64,000 nucleotides of DNA from Streptomyces sp. NBC_00414 (GTDB taxonomy: Bacteria > Actinomycetota > Actinomycetes > Streptomycetales > Streptomycetaceae), in assembly GCF_036038375.1 (NCBI RefSeq), contig NZ_CP107935.1:4464001-4528000 (forward strand). Reading direction: 5' to 3'. A program made the position numbers and the translations under genes. This document shows positions 1 to 7,186 of the stretch, piece by piece (the first letter of the stretch is position 1; every line of letters starts with the position of its first letter). The notes beneath the pieces are model-generated. The model ran no database searches. It was not told the DNA's origin and saw only the letters and a list, made by a program, of their open reading frames with translations.

Positions 1-84
1 GCGTCCAGCGGCTACGAGCCCTGCGTGAAGTTCGGCCACTACCGCTTCCACGAGGACAGCCGCTGCTACGCGAAGCTCCTGTGA
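1..84 (+). CDS. C-terminal end of an unidentified protein (5' truncated by window)
   Basis: The first 84 bases read as 27 codons followed by TGA in the frame starting at base 1. The visible tail is rich in aromatic residues and has two cysteines, and it ends Tyr-Ala-Lys-Leu-Leu. Third positions are nearly all G or C, so it is probably genuine coding sequence. The stop lies 9 bases before the next ATG on the same strand, so the two genes may be cotranscribed. Too little is visible to name a family. Confidence 0.6.
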   Translation, partial: ASSGYEPCVKFGHYRFHEDSRCYAKLL

Positions 85-93
85 GGACGGACG

Positions 94-402
94 ATGTCCC
101 GATCAGTGGATGCGCACACCGCCGACCCGTGCCCGCGGTGCTCCGCCGGGGCGGTCCGGCCGGGCAGCCCCGTGTCCATCGAGGGACGCGACTCGGTCGG
201 CTACGCCTGCGACCGCTGCGGGCACACCTGGTCCCGGCCGGTCGAGACCGACGTGGACGTGTACGACATCGTAAGAGTGGACCTCCCGCACGCCACGCTC
301 TACGGCACGGTCTGGCAGGTCGAGGCGGACCGCGTCCTGGTACGCGGCACGGCCGGCGAGTGGCTGCGGTGGGTGGAGCGCTGGAGGGTCATCACCTACT
401 GA
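94..402 (+). CDS. small zinc-ribbon protein, 102 aa
   Basis: This 102-residue protein has two CxxC knuckles, CPRC near residues 13-16 and CDRC near residues 40-43, the spacing expected of a single structural zinc ribbon. The C-terminal half is rich in Val, Trp and Arg and looks like a small beta-barrel. It has no signal peptide or membrane segment, so it is probably cytoplasmic. It follows the truncated gene by 9 bases. The purine-rich run GAGGACGGACG just before the ATG is a plausible ribosome binding site. The zinc ribbon is seen directly; the function, perhaps nucleic-acid or protein binding, is not known. Confidence 0.75.
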   Translation: MSRSVDAHTADPCPRCSAGAVRPGSPVSIEGRDSVGYACDRCGHTWSRPVETDVDVYDIVRVDLPHATLYGTVWQVEADRVLVRGTAGEWLRWVERWRVITY

Positions 403-470
403 CCCCGCCCACGGACAGGACCCGCTGACGCGCAGCCACACCCTTGGCCGCCGCCCAGCATCAACACCAA

Positions 471-504
471 AGAACCCCCGCCGGATCTCCCCGGCGGGGG
501 TTCT
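471..504 (-). terminator. intrinsic terminator downstream of the tRNA gene
   Basis: A perfect 14-bp inverted repeat (471-484 and 491-504) with a 6-base loop lies 9 bases past the 3' end of the leftward tRNA gene. The stem is almost all G/C. There is no strong U tract, as usual for streptomycete terminators. Confidence 0.85.
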
Positions 505-513
505 GAGCTGCGG

Positions 514-587
514 TGGACCTGTGGGGATTTGAACCCCAGACCCCCTCGATGCGAACGAGGTGCGCTACCAGACTGCGCCACAGGCCC
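514..587 (-). tRNA. tRNA-Ala (anticodon CGC)
   Basis: On the minus strand these 74 bases fold as a tRNA. The acceptor stem pairs GGGCCTG with CAGGTCC with one G-U, followed by discriminator A. The D-arm is GCGC..GCGC, the anticodon stem CCTCG/CGAGG closes the loop TTCGCAT giving anticodon CGC, and the T-arm carries GGTTCAAAT. CGC reads the alanine codon GCG. The 3' CCA is not fully encoded (the genome has CCG after the discriminator), so it needs post-transcriptional CCA addition. A strong hairpin follows it. No integrated element is visible at its 3' end. Confidence 0.95.
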
Positions 588-731
588 TTGCAACGAGTGA
601 AACTCTAGCATCCCGGTCCGGGTGCTTGGAAATCCGTTCCCGGTGGCTCTCCCGCTGGTCAGGGGCAGGGCTTTCGGCGGACTTCTGAGGTGCCGTCACT
701 GGTGTCGCCACTGGTGCCGTCACCGCTGTCG

Positions 732-2183
732 TCACTCGTTGGCGGCGCGTGGCCGGTCGCCGTCCTCGTACTGGTCGAAGAGCGGCGTGCGGCCCCGTTC
801 GCGGGCCCGGCGGGCCGAGGCCGCGCGGCGGACGTCCGCGGCGTTGTCCAAGTTGTCGTCCCCGTCGGGCTCGCCCGGCTCCTCCTCCGCCTCGGCCGTC
901 CCGGCCGCCTCCGTCGCCTCGGCGGTCGGACGGTCCGCGTTCGGCTCGACCGTGCTGGACCGGGCCGAGCTCCACGCGTCGGGCGCTCCCAGGTCGACGT
1001 CGGACGTCGCGCGCGGGGCGACCGGCGCCGTCACGTACGTCGGCAGGGGCACCGGGACGGGGTCCCAGCTCTCGCCGCGGGCGGGCCCGTTCCGGCGCTC
1101 GCGCTGCTGGTCGACCCACTCCGCGTGGTCGGTCTGCTCGACGAGCGCACGGCGGTCCGCCGCGAGCGCGGACATGCCGGGGTCGGTGTCGGCCTCGGGT
1201 CCGTCCTCCGGCTCGTCGGCGGCTCCCGGGTCGGCCGGGGGCCGCCGGCGCGGCTGCCGCTCGCGCAGGCGCTGCGCCGCGGCCTCGGCCTGCCTGCGGT
1301 CCATCACGTACGTGAAGCGCCGACGCTCCTGCGAGCGCAGATACGCGATGTAGATGCTCAGCATCACCGCGGGCACCCCGGGCGCCCACAGGAACGCGAG
1401 TCCGCCGACGGCCGCGACGACCGCACCGAGCGTGAAGGCGAAGAAGAGGACGACGGTCGTACGCCGTCGGCGCGCGAGCACCTTGGAGCGCCGGGCGCGA
1501 GCCGCTGCCTCCGCGGCGGCGGCCCGTCGCGCGGGAGACGACGCGGTCGCCCCGTTCGAACCGTTGGACCCCTTCGACCCCTTCGGCCCGTTCGGTTTCG
1601 AGCCGGTCGATCCGTTCGACGAGGGCTTGGCGCCCTGCTGGGGCACTGGCCGACCCCCCGCCGCGCGGCCCTGCTTGGGCGCGGGGTGGGCCGTGGCCTG
1701 GGAGCCGGGTTCGGGCGCCGTCGCGGCCGCCTGCCGTGACGCCTGTCTGAAAGCCTGCTGCGCCTGTTGTGCCTGCGCCTGGGCTTGCTGCGCCTGGGCC
1801 TGGGCCTGCTGCGCCTCGGAGCGCGCGTCCCGGGCGTCGCGCGCAGCACGCGCATCACGCGCGCCCCGCGAAGCTCGCGCCTCGTCGACGTCGGCCCGTA
1901 CTTCCCGGCGCGTCGGAGGCATGGCGAAGGCCCGGACGTCCACCGAGTCGGTGACGCCGTCCGGGTCGGCGCGGTGCTCCCCCTCGTCGGTGGAGCGCGC
2001 CTGCAGGTCCTTGGCGTATCGGCGCTCCATGCCCGCCCGTCCGGAGAGAAGCCGGATGGCGGTGCTGAAGCGTTCCGTCGGACGGGCCTCGTTCAGCTCG
2101 TCCTGCCTACGGAGCCACATCGGCACCAAGTAGGCGGCCCAGGCCCCGACAATGACTGCGTAGATGAGGCCGCTGCTGCTCAC
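732..2183 (-). CDS. sepX: divisome membrane protein SepX (SepX/GlpR family)
   Basis: The 483-residue protein starts with a membrane helix at about residues 4-25, followed by a Lys/Arg-rich cytoplasmic region. A Gln-Ala repeat at about 120-150 looks like a short coiled coil, and two hydrophobic stretches lie at about 243-285. The C-terminal tail is acidic and disordered. This layout, and the position downstream of the glp/galU cluster, match the actinobacterial SepX/GlpR family. SepX supports septation and hyphal integrity in Streptomyces; the corynebacterial relative GlpR is the membrane receptor of the gephyrin-like Glp. A glp-type gene lies 2 kb upstream on the same strand (4178-5500). The upstream 177 bp (2184-2360) is unusually A/T-rich and probably carries its promoter. 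The family call rests on N-terminal sequence, topology and synteny. Confidence 0.85.
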   Translation of the reverse strand: MSSSGLIYAVIVGAWAAYLVPMWLRRQDELNEARPTERFSTAIRLLSGRAGMERRYAKDLQARSTDEGEHRADPDGVTDSVDVRAFAMPPTRREVRADVDEARASRGARDARAARDARDARSEAQQAQAQAQQAQAQAQQAQQAFRQASRQAAATAPEPGSQATAHPAPKQGRAAGGRPVPQQGAKPSSNGSTGSKPNGPKGSKGSNGSNGATASSPARRAAAAEAAARARRSKVLARRRRTTVVLFFAFTLGAVVAAVGGLAFLWAPGVPAVMLSIYIAYLRSQERRRFTYVMDRRQAEAAAQRLRERQPRRRPPADPGAADEPEDGPEADTDPGMSALAADRRALVEQTDHAEWVDQQRERRNGPARGESWDPVPVPLPTYVTAPVAPRATSDVDLGAPDAWSSARSSTVEPNADRPTAEATEAAGTAEAEEEPGEPDGDDNLDNAADVRRAASARRARERGRTPLFDQYEDGDRPRAANE

Positions 2184-2360
2184 GCCTCACACGGTAGAGG
2201 GGTTTGCATGAGGCCATCTGCCAATTGGGCCGGTGTGTCGCACGATCTGGCTGATATTTCGAGCTTTTTTTGTGACCGATGCGATCAGCTGGCCGCCGAG
2301 AGCACGAAATTAATGCCCGAGGATGGTCGATCCCCGATCATTTTCGAACACCTATTTCAT

Positions 2361-2990
2361 TTACGCCGTGTTCCGAGGTGTGTCCCGAGGTGAGTTTTCG
2401 GACGCCTTCCTCGTGCGCGTCCGCCGCCAGCGGGCCAGCAGTCCTTCGGGGATCTCCTCGGCCGTGAGCGCGAAGACGAGGTGGTCGCGCCAGGCGCCGT
2501 CGATGTGGAGATAACGCGGACGGATGCCTTCGTCACGGAATCCGAGTTTCTCGACGACCCGTCGGCTGGGCCCGTTCTCGGGCCGAATGCAGACCTCGAT
2601 GCGGTGCAGACCAACGGTTCGGAAGCAGTGGTCGGAGACAAGCGCCACAGCCGTCGGCATGACCCCGCGTCCGGCGACAGCCTCGTCCACCCAGTAGCCG
2701 ATATGGCCCGAACACATGGAGCCCCAGGTGATTCCGGCGACCGTCAGCTGTCCGACGAGCCGCCCCTGGTACTCGATGACGAACGGCAGCATCCGCCCCG
2801 CGTTCGCCTCGGCGCGCAGATGCCGGACCATCTGCCGGTACGTCGGCCGGTGGGCGATCGGTCCGCTGGGCGTGGGCGGCGGGATGGTCGCCTCCCACGG
2901 GCGCAGCCAGTCCCGGTTGCGCCGGTTGACGTCGCGCCAGGCTCGCTGGTCGCGCAGCTTTATGGGCCTGAGGACCACATCGCCGTGCAC
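2361..2990 (-). CDS. GNAT N-acetyltransferase, RimJ/RimL type
   Basis: The 209-residue protein has a complete GNAT fold. The N-terminal part begins LRPIKLRDQRAW, the central acetyl-CoA-binding strand-turn contains GYWVDEAVAGRGVMP (the Q/RxxGxG/A-like loop), and the C-terminal part has the RPENGPSRRVVEKLGF motif typical of RimJ/RimL-like Nalpha-acetyltransferases. A basic tail follows. It lies 27 bases after the mogA/moaB stop and is probably the last gene of that operon. The substrate cannot be read from sequence; ribosomal proteins are typical for RimJ/RimL, but many relatives act elsewhere. This gene regularly sits between the molybdopterin genes and sepX in streptomycetes. Confidence 0.9.
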   Translation of the reverse strand: MHGDVVLRPIKLRDQRAWRDVNRRNRDWLRPWEATIPPPTPSGPIAHRPTYRQMVRHLRAEANAGRMLPFVIEYQGRLVGQLTVAGITWGSMCSGHIGYWVDEAVAGRGVMPTAVALVSDHCFRTVGLHRIEVCIRPENGPSRRVVEKLGFRDEGIRPRYLHIDGAWRDHLVFALTAEEIPEGLLARWRRTRTRKASENSPRDTPRNTA

Positions 2991-3016
2991 CAGCTCGACC
3001 GGCCAGGATGGGCTGT

Positions 3017-3628
3017 TCAGCTCGCACCCCCACTGCCGCTGGGTCTGGGGTGGTCGCCGCCGCGGAGCTGGTCGACGGCGTGGATCAGGAGGGGTTCGAG
3101 GACGGCCAGGCCGTCCTTGACCCCACCGGTGGAGCCCGGCAGGTTCACGATCAGTGTCCCCTCCGCGACCCCGGCGAGACCTCGGGAGAGCGATGCCGTG
3201 GGCACCTTCTCCCTTCCGAACGCGCGGATGGCCTCGGGAATGCCCGGCACCTCGTACCCGATCACGTTCCGCGTGGCCTCCGGCGTGCGGTCGGTGGGCG
3301 AGATGCCTGTGCCGCCGGTGGTCACGATGACGTCGTAGCCGGCCCGGACGCCCACCCGCAGCGCGTTCTCGACGGGGTCCCCGTCGGGGACCGCCCAGGG
3401 GCCGTCGACGGCGAACCCGAACTTCGCGAGCCCCTCCGCGATCAGCGGACCGCCCCTGTCCGCGTAGACGCCCGCCGCCGCGCGGTTCGAGGCCGTCACC
3501 ACGAGTGCGCTGTACGGGGCGGTGAGCGCGCCTCCGATCGGCGGCTCGGCCGGTGCCGCCGGTGCCGCCGGTGCCGCCGGTGCTTTAGGGGTCTCCGGAA
3601 TCTCTGGGTTCTCCGGGGTCTTCGTCAT
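3017..3628 (-). CDS. MogA/MoaB family molybdopterin adenylyltransferase-like protein
   Basis: The 203-residue protein has the MoCF-binding fold. It shows the ALVVTASNRAAAG strand-loop, the VTTGGTGISPTDRTPEAT substrate loop (near residues 100-117) and the later LPGSTGGVKDGL loop, all characteristic of MogA/MoaB. MogA adenylylates molybdopterin before molybdate insertion. An extra Pro/Ala/Glu-rich N-terminus of about 35 residues precedes the fold and contains a short PAA repeat; the true start could be internal. The ATG overlaps the moaC stop as ATGA, so translation is probably coupled. MogA and MoaB cannot be separated confidently by inspection. Confidence 0.9.
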   Translation of the reverse strand: MTKTPENPEIPETPKAPAAPAAPAAPAEPPIGGALTAPYSALVVTASNRAAAGVYADRGGPLIAEGLAKFGFAVDGPWAVPDGDPVENALRVGVRAGYDVIVTTGGTGISPTDRTPEATRNVIGYEVPGIPEAIRAFGREKVPTASLSRGLAGVAEGTLIVNLPGSTGGVKDGLAVLEPLLIHAVDQLRGGDHPRPSGSGGAS

Positions 3629-4104
3629 GTCCGGCTCCAGGTGCCCGACTTGCCGCCGGTCTTCTCCTCCACGCGCACGTCCGTGATGACCGCCCCCTTG
3701 TCGACCGCCTTGACCATGTCGATCACGGTGAGAGCCGCCACGGTGACCGCGGTGAGGGCCTCCATCTCGACGCCCGTGCGGTCGGTGGTCTTCACGGTGG
3801 CCAGGATCTCGACGGCGTCGTCCGCGACCGACAGGTCCAGCTTGACACCCGACACCGACAACGGGTGGCAGAGCGGGATCAGATCCGGTGTGCGCTTGGC
3901 GCCCATGATGCCCGCGATGCGCGCGGTGGCGAGGGCGTCGCCCTTGGGCACCCCCTCGCCGCGCAGCAGCTCGATCACGCGGGGCGAGACCAGGACGCGG
4001 CCGCTCGCGCGGGCGGTGCGTGCCGTCACGTCCTTCTCGGACACGTCGACCATGCGGGCGGCACCCGCCTCGTCGATGTGGGTCAGTCTGTCCTGCGTAC
4101 TCAT
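3625..4104 (-). CDS. moaC: cyclic pyranopterin monophosphate synthase MoaC
   Basis: The 159-residue protein shows the MoaC signatures: the DLIPLCHPL loop, the MEALTAVTVAALTVIDMVKA helix and the C-terminal KTGGKSG substrate-binding segment. With MoaA it converts GTP-derived 3',8-cyclo-GTP to cyclic pyranopterin monophosphate, the first committed step of molybdenum cofactor synthesis. The open frame extends 21 codons further upstream, but the start at 4104 (MSTQDRLTHIDE) matches the family N-terminus and leaves room after the glp stop at 4178. The stop overlaps the next gene by 4 bases (ATGA). Confidence 0.93.
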   Translation of the reverse strand: MSTQDRLTHIDEAGAARMVDVSEKDVTARTARASGRVLVSPRVIELLRGEGVPKGDALATARIAGIMGAKRTPDLIPLCHPLSVSGVKLDLSVADDAVEILATVKTTDRTGVEMEALTAVTVAALTVIDMVKAVDKGAVITDVRVEEKTGGKSGTWSRT

Positions 4105-4177
4105 GCCGTACTCATGCTGTGGCGGCGCTCCCGGTCGTGCCTGTCGTGCGCGACACGGTACCCCCAACCCGGCCCGG

Positions 4178-5500
4178 TCAGCCGAGGAGGACCACGTCGA
4201 CCTCGGTGCCGGGCTCCACGGACTCGACGTCCTCCGGGACGACGATCAGCGCGTCGGCGTGCGCGAGGGCCGCGATCAGGTGGGATCCGGCGCCGCCGAC
4301 GGGCGTCACTTCCCCGTCCGCGTACCGGCCGCGCAGGAATTGACGGCGGCCGGCGGGCGAGGTGAGTGCCTTGTCCGTGCGGAGCATCGCCCTGGTGGTG
4401 GGCCGGTGGATGTCGTCCAGGCCCGCCAGGGTGCGGATCGCGGGGCGCACGAACAGCTCGAAGGACACGTACGAGGAGACGGGGTTGCCCGGGAGGGCGA
4501 GCAGCGGGGTGTGGTCGGGGCCGATGGTGCCGAAGCCCTGGGGTTTGCCGGGCTGCATGGCGAGCTTGCGGAACTCGATGCCGCCGCCCGCCTCGTCCTC
4601 GTCGCCGACCGAGGAGAGCGCCTCCTTGACGACGTCGTACGCGCCGACGCTGACGCCGCCCGTGGTGACCACGAGGTCTGCGCGGATGAGCTGGTCCTCG
4701 ATGGTGGCGCGGAGCGTCTCGGCGTCGTCGGCGACGGCGCCCACGCGGTAGGCGATCGCTCCGGCGTCGCGGGCGGCGGCGCACAGCGCGTAGCTGTTGG
4801 AGTCGTAGATCTGGCCGGACTCCAACTCACCGTCGGGCTGCACGAGTTCACTGCCGGTGGACATGACCACCACGCGCGGGCGGGGGCGGACGCGGACGGT
4901 TCCGCGGCCGATCGCGGCGAGCAGGCCGATCTGCGGGGGGCCGAGGACCGTACCCGCGGACAGGGCGCGGTCGCCCGCCCGCACATCGCTGCCCTTCGCG
5001 CGTACATGCGCGCGTGCTCCCGCCGGGCGGTGGACGTGCACCTGTCCCGTGGCGCCCTCGGGGGACGTGCTGCGGGCGCGCATCCCGGAGACGGGGCCCT
5101 CGCCGAGGCCGCCGTCGGTCCACTCCACGGGGACGACCGCCTCGGCGCCGGGCGGCAGCGGGGCGCCCGTCATGATGCGGGCGGTCTGGCCGGGGCCCAC
5201 GTGCAGCAGCTCGGACTGGCCCGCCGCCACGTCGCCGACGACGGTGAGGACCGCCGGGTACTCCTCGCTCGCGCCCGCCACATCGGCGACCCTGACCGCG
5301 TACCCGTCCATCGAGCTGTTGTCGAAGGGCGGCAGGGACACCGGCACCATGACGTCCTCGACCAGGACGCAGCCCTGGGCGTCGAGGAGCTGCAACTGGA
5401 TGGGGTCGAGGGGCCGCACGGTCGCGAGGATGTCCTCAAGGTGCTCGGTCACCGACCAGAGGTGGTCCTTGCCGGTGACACGGGTCGCGGCGGTGCTCAA
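4178..5500 (-). CDS. glp: gephyrin-like molybdotransferase Glp (MoeA family)
   Basis: The 440-residue protein has the MoeA domain order: an N-terminal domain with SMDGYAVR, the beta-rich domain II, the MoCF-binding domain with VTTGGVSVGAYD, and a small C-terminal barrel. MoeA proteins insert molybdate into adenylated molybdopterin; actinobacterial Glp additionally acts at the divisome with the membrane protein GlpR/SepX. The open frame runs upstream into galU, but a TTG at 5500 lies 4 bases after the galU stop and has GAGGAG about 9 bases upstream, inside the galU 3' end. This start fits the family N-terminus (EHLEDILATVRPL soon after it) better than the longer alternatives. Whether it is enzymatic, structural or both cannot be decided here. 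Confidence 0.88.
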   Translation of the reverse strand: MSTAATRVTGKDHLWSVTEHLEDILATVRPLDPIQLQLLDAQGCVLVEDVMVPVSLPPFDNSSMDGYAVRVADVAGASEEYPAVLTVVGDVAAGQSELLHVGPGQTARIMTGAPLPPGAEAVVPVEWTDGGLGEGPVSGMRARSTSPEGATGQVHVHRPAGARAHVRAKGSDVRAGDRALSAGTVLGPPQIGLLAAIGRGTVRVRPRPRVVVMSTGSELVQPDGELESGQIYDSNSYALCAAARDAGAIAYRVGAVADDAETLRATIEDQLIRADLVVTTGGVSVGAYDVVKEALSSVGDEDEAGGGIEFRKLAMQPGKPQGFGTIGPDHTPLLALPGNPVSSYVSFELFVRPAIRTLAGLDDIHRPTTRAMLRTDKALTSPAGRRQFLRGRYADGEVTPVGGAGSHLIAALAHADALIVVPEDVESVEPGTEVDVVLLG

Positions 5501-5504
5501 ATTG

Positions 5505-6407
5505 CTACATCTCCTCGGTGACGTAACTGCGAAGCCAGGCCCGGAAGTCCGGGCCCAGGTCTTCACGTTCGCACGCGAGTCGGACAATGGCACGCAGGTA
5601 GTCCCCGCGGTCACCGGTGTCATAGCGGCGGCCCTTGAAGACGACGCCGTGCACGGGGCCGCCGATCTTCTCGTCGTCCGCGAGCTGCTGGAGGGCGTCG
5701 GTGAGCTGGATCTCGCCGCCGCGGCCGGGCTCGGTCTTACGGAGTATGTCGAAGACGTGGGGGTCGAGGACGTAGCGGCCGATGATCGCGTAGTTGCTCG
5801 GGGCGTCCGCCGGGTCGGGCTTCTCGACGAGGCCGGTCACCTTGACGACGTCGCTGTCCTCGGTGACCTCGACGGCCGCGCAGCCGTAGAGGTGGATCTG
5901 CTCGGGCTCGACCTCCATGAGCGCGATGACACTGCCGCCGTACTGCTCGTGGACGTCGACCATGCGCTTGAGGAGCGGGTCGCGCGGGTCGATCAGGTCG
6001 TCGCCGAGGAGTACGGCGAAGGGCTCGTGACCGACGTGCGGGGCGGCGCACAGCACGGCGTGGCCGAGGCCCTTGGGGTCGCCCTGGCGGACGTAGTGCA
6101 TGGTGGCGAGGTCGCTTGACTCCTGCACCTTGGCGAGCCGGCCGGCGTCACCCTTCTTCTGAAGGGCCGACTCCAGCTCGTAGTTGCGGTCGAAGTGGTC
6201 CTCAAGAGGGCGCTTGTTGCGGCCTGTGATCATGAGGACGTCATCGAGGCCGGCGGATGCGGCTTCCTCGACCACGTACTGGATCGCGGGCTTGTCCACG
6301 ACCGGCAGCATCTCTTTGGGAGTGGCCTTGGTGGCCGGCAGGAACCGGGTGCCGAGACCTGCTGCGGGGATGACAGCCTTGCTGATCCTTGGGTGCGACT
6401 GAGTCAT
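5505..6407 (-). CDS. galU: UTP-glucose-1-phosphate uridylyltransferase GalU
   Basis: The 300-residue nucleotidyltransferase has the N-terminal AAGLGTRFLPATKA and PKEMLPVVDKP motifs (UTP and metal binding), the LLGDDLID motif and GLVEKP. It makes UDP-glucose for polysaccharides, trehalose and glycolipids. The start MTQSHPRISK at 6407 is chosen over an upstream ATG four codons earlier because it matches the usual N-terminus. It heads the leftward cluster galU-glp-moaC-mogA and is divergent from the folate gene at 6502. A perfect palindrome CTCATATGAG (6464-6473) lies in the shared 94-bp promoter region. Confidence 0.95.
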   Translation of the reverse strand: MTQSHPRISKAVIPAAGLGTRFLPATKATPKEMLPVVDKPAIQYVVEEAASAGLDDVLMITGRNKRPLEDHFDRNYELESALQKKGDAGRLAKVQESSDLATMHYVRQGDPKGLGHAVLCAAPHVGHEPFAVLLGDDLIDPRDPLLKRMVDVHEQYGGSVIALMEVEPEQIHLYGCAAVEVTEDSDVVKVTGLVEKPDPADAPSNYAIIGRYVLDPHVFDILRKTEPGRGGEIQLTDALQQLADDEKIGGPVHGVVFKGRRYDTGDRGDYLRAIVRLACEREDLGPDFRAWLRSYVTEEM

Positions 6408-6501
6408 GCCCGACACCATATCCGGTGCCTTTGTAGGGAATCTGTGGCTCCGGTTAATTCGCTCTCATATGAGCGCATTATGAAGGGTACGGGACAAGTC
6501 T

Positions 6502-7116
6502 ATGAGTGACCTGGGGCCCGAAGAGGACTCTGGCAAGCCATTGTTGCGACGCGGGATCCTCACGGTGAGGAACCGGTTGACAGCCGATGACGTGCGGGAA
6601 TCGGGGACCGTGCTCGCCGCCCGCGCGCTGGAGCTGCCCGAACTGGCGCACGCGCGCACCGTGGCGGCGTATGTCTCCGTGGGGAGCGAACCGGCCACCC
6701 GCGCGCTCCTCGACGCACTCCACGCGCGCGGCGTGCGCGTCCTGCTCCCGGCGCTCCTCGCGGACAACGACCTCGACTGGGGCCCCTACGAGGGCCAGGA
6801 CTCGCTCGTGCGCGTCCGGCACGGCGGAAAAATGACCCTCCTGGAGCCCGCGGGCGGCCACTTGGGCCCGGAGGCCGTACTCGGCGCCGACGCCGTGCTG
6901 CTGCCCGGCCTGGCGGTGGACGGGCGCGGGATGCGGCTGGGGCGCGGCGGCGGATCGTACGACCGGGTGCTCGCGCGGCTGGAGCGGGCGGCTGCGGATC
7001 CGGCCCTCGTGGTGCTGCTGTACGACTCCGAAGTGGTGGGCCACGTCCCCGAGGAGCCGCACGACCGGCCGGTGCACGCGGCGGTGACCCCGTCGGGGGT
7101 GCACCGCTTCCGCTGA
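6502..7116 (+). CDS. 5-formyltetrahydrofolate cyclo-ligase
   Basis: The 204-residue protein belongs to the 5-FTHF cyclo-ligase family. Seen directly are an N-terminal Arg-rich helix after LLRRGIL, the mid-protein PALLADNDLDWG region and the C-terminal DAVLLPGLAVDGRGMRLGRGGGSYDR motif that binds ATP and folate. It converts 5-formyl-THF to 5,10-methenyl-THF using ATP. It is monocistronic, divergent from galU, and ends 24 bases before a strong bidirectional hairpin. Confidence 0.93.
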   Translation: MSDLGPEEDSGKPLLRRGILTVRNRLTADDVRESGTVLAARALELPELAHARTVAAYVSVGSEPATRALLDALHARGVRVLLPALLADNDLDWGPYEGQDSLVRVRHGGKMTLLEPAGGHLGPEAVLGADAVLLPGLAVDGRGMRLGRGGGSYDRVLARLERAAADPALVVLLYDSEVVGHVPEEPHDRPVHAAVTPSGVHRFR

Positions 7117-7139
7117 CCCTCCGGAGCACCCCGGTGTGC

Positions 7140-7175
7140 GAAAGGGCCCTCCACGCGTGCGTGGAGGGCCCTTTC
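7140..7175. terminator. bidirectional terminator
   Basis: A perfect 15-bp inverted repeat (7140-7154 and 7161-7175) with a 6-base loop lies between convergent genes ending at 7116 and 7187. It can serve both. Confidence 0.85.
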
Positions 7176-7186
7176 ACGGATGCTTC

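Noticed and set aside
3008..5521. 837-codon open frame on the plus strand
   Set aside because: It is antisense to mogA/moaB, moaC and glp. Open antisense frames are common in high-GC DNA, and the composition (Arg/Gly/Asp/Val-rich) has no domain.
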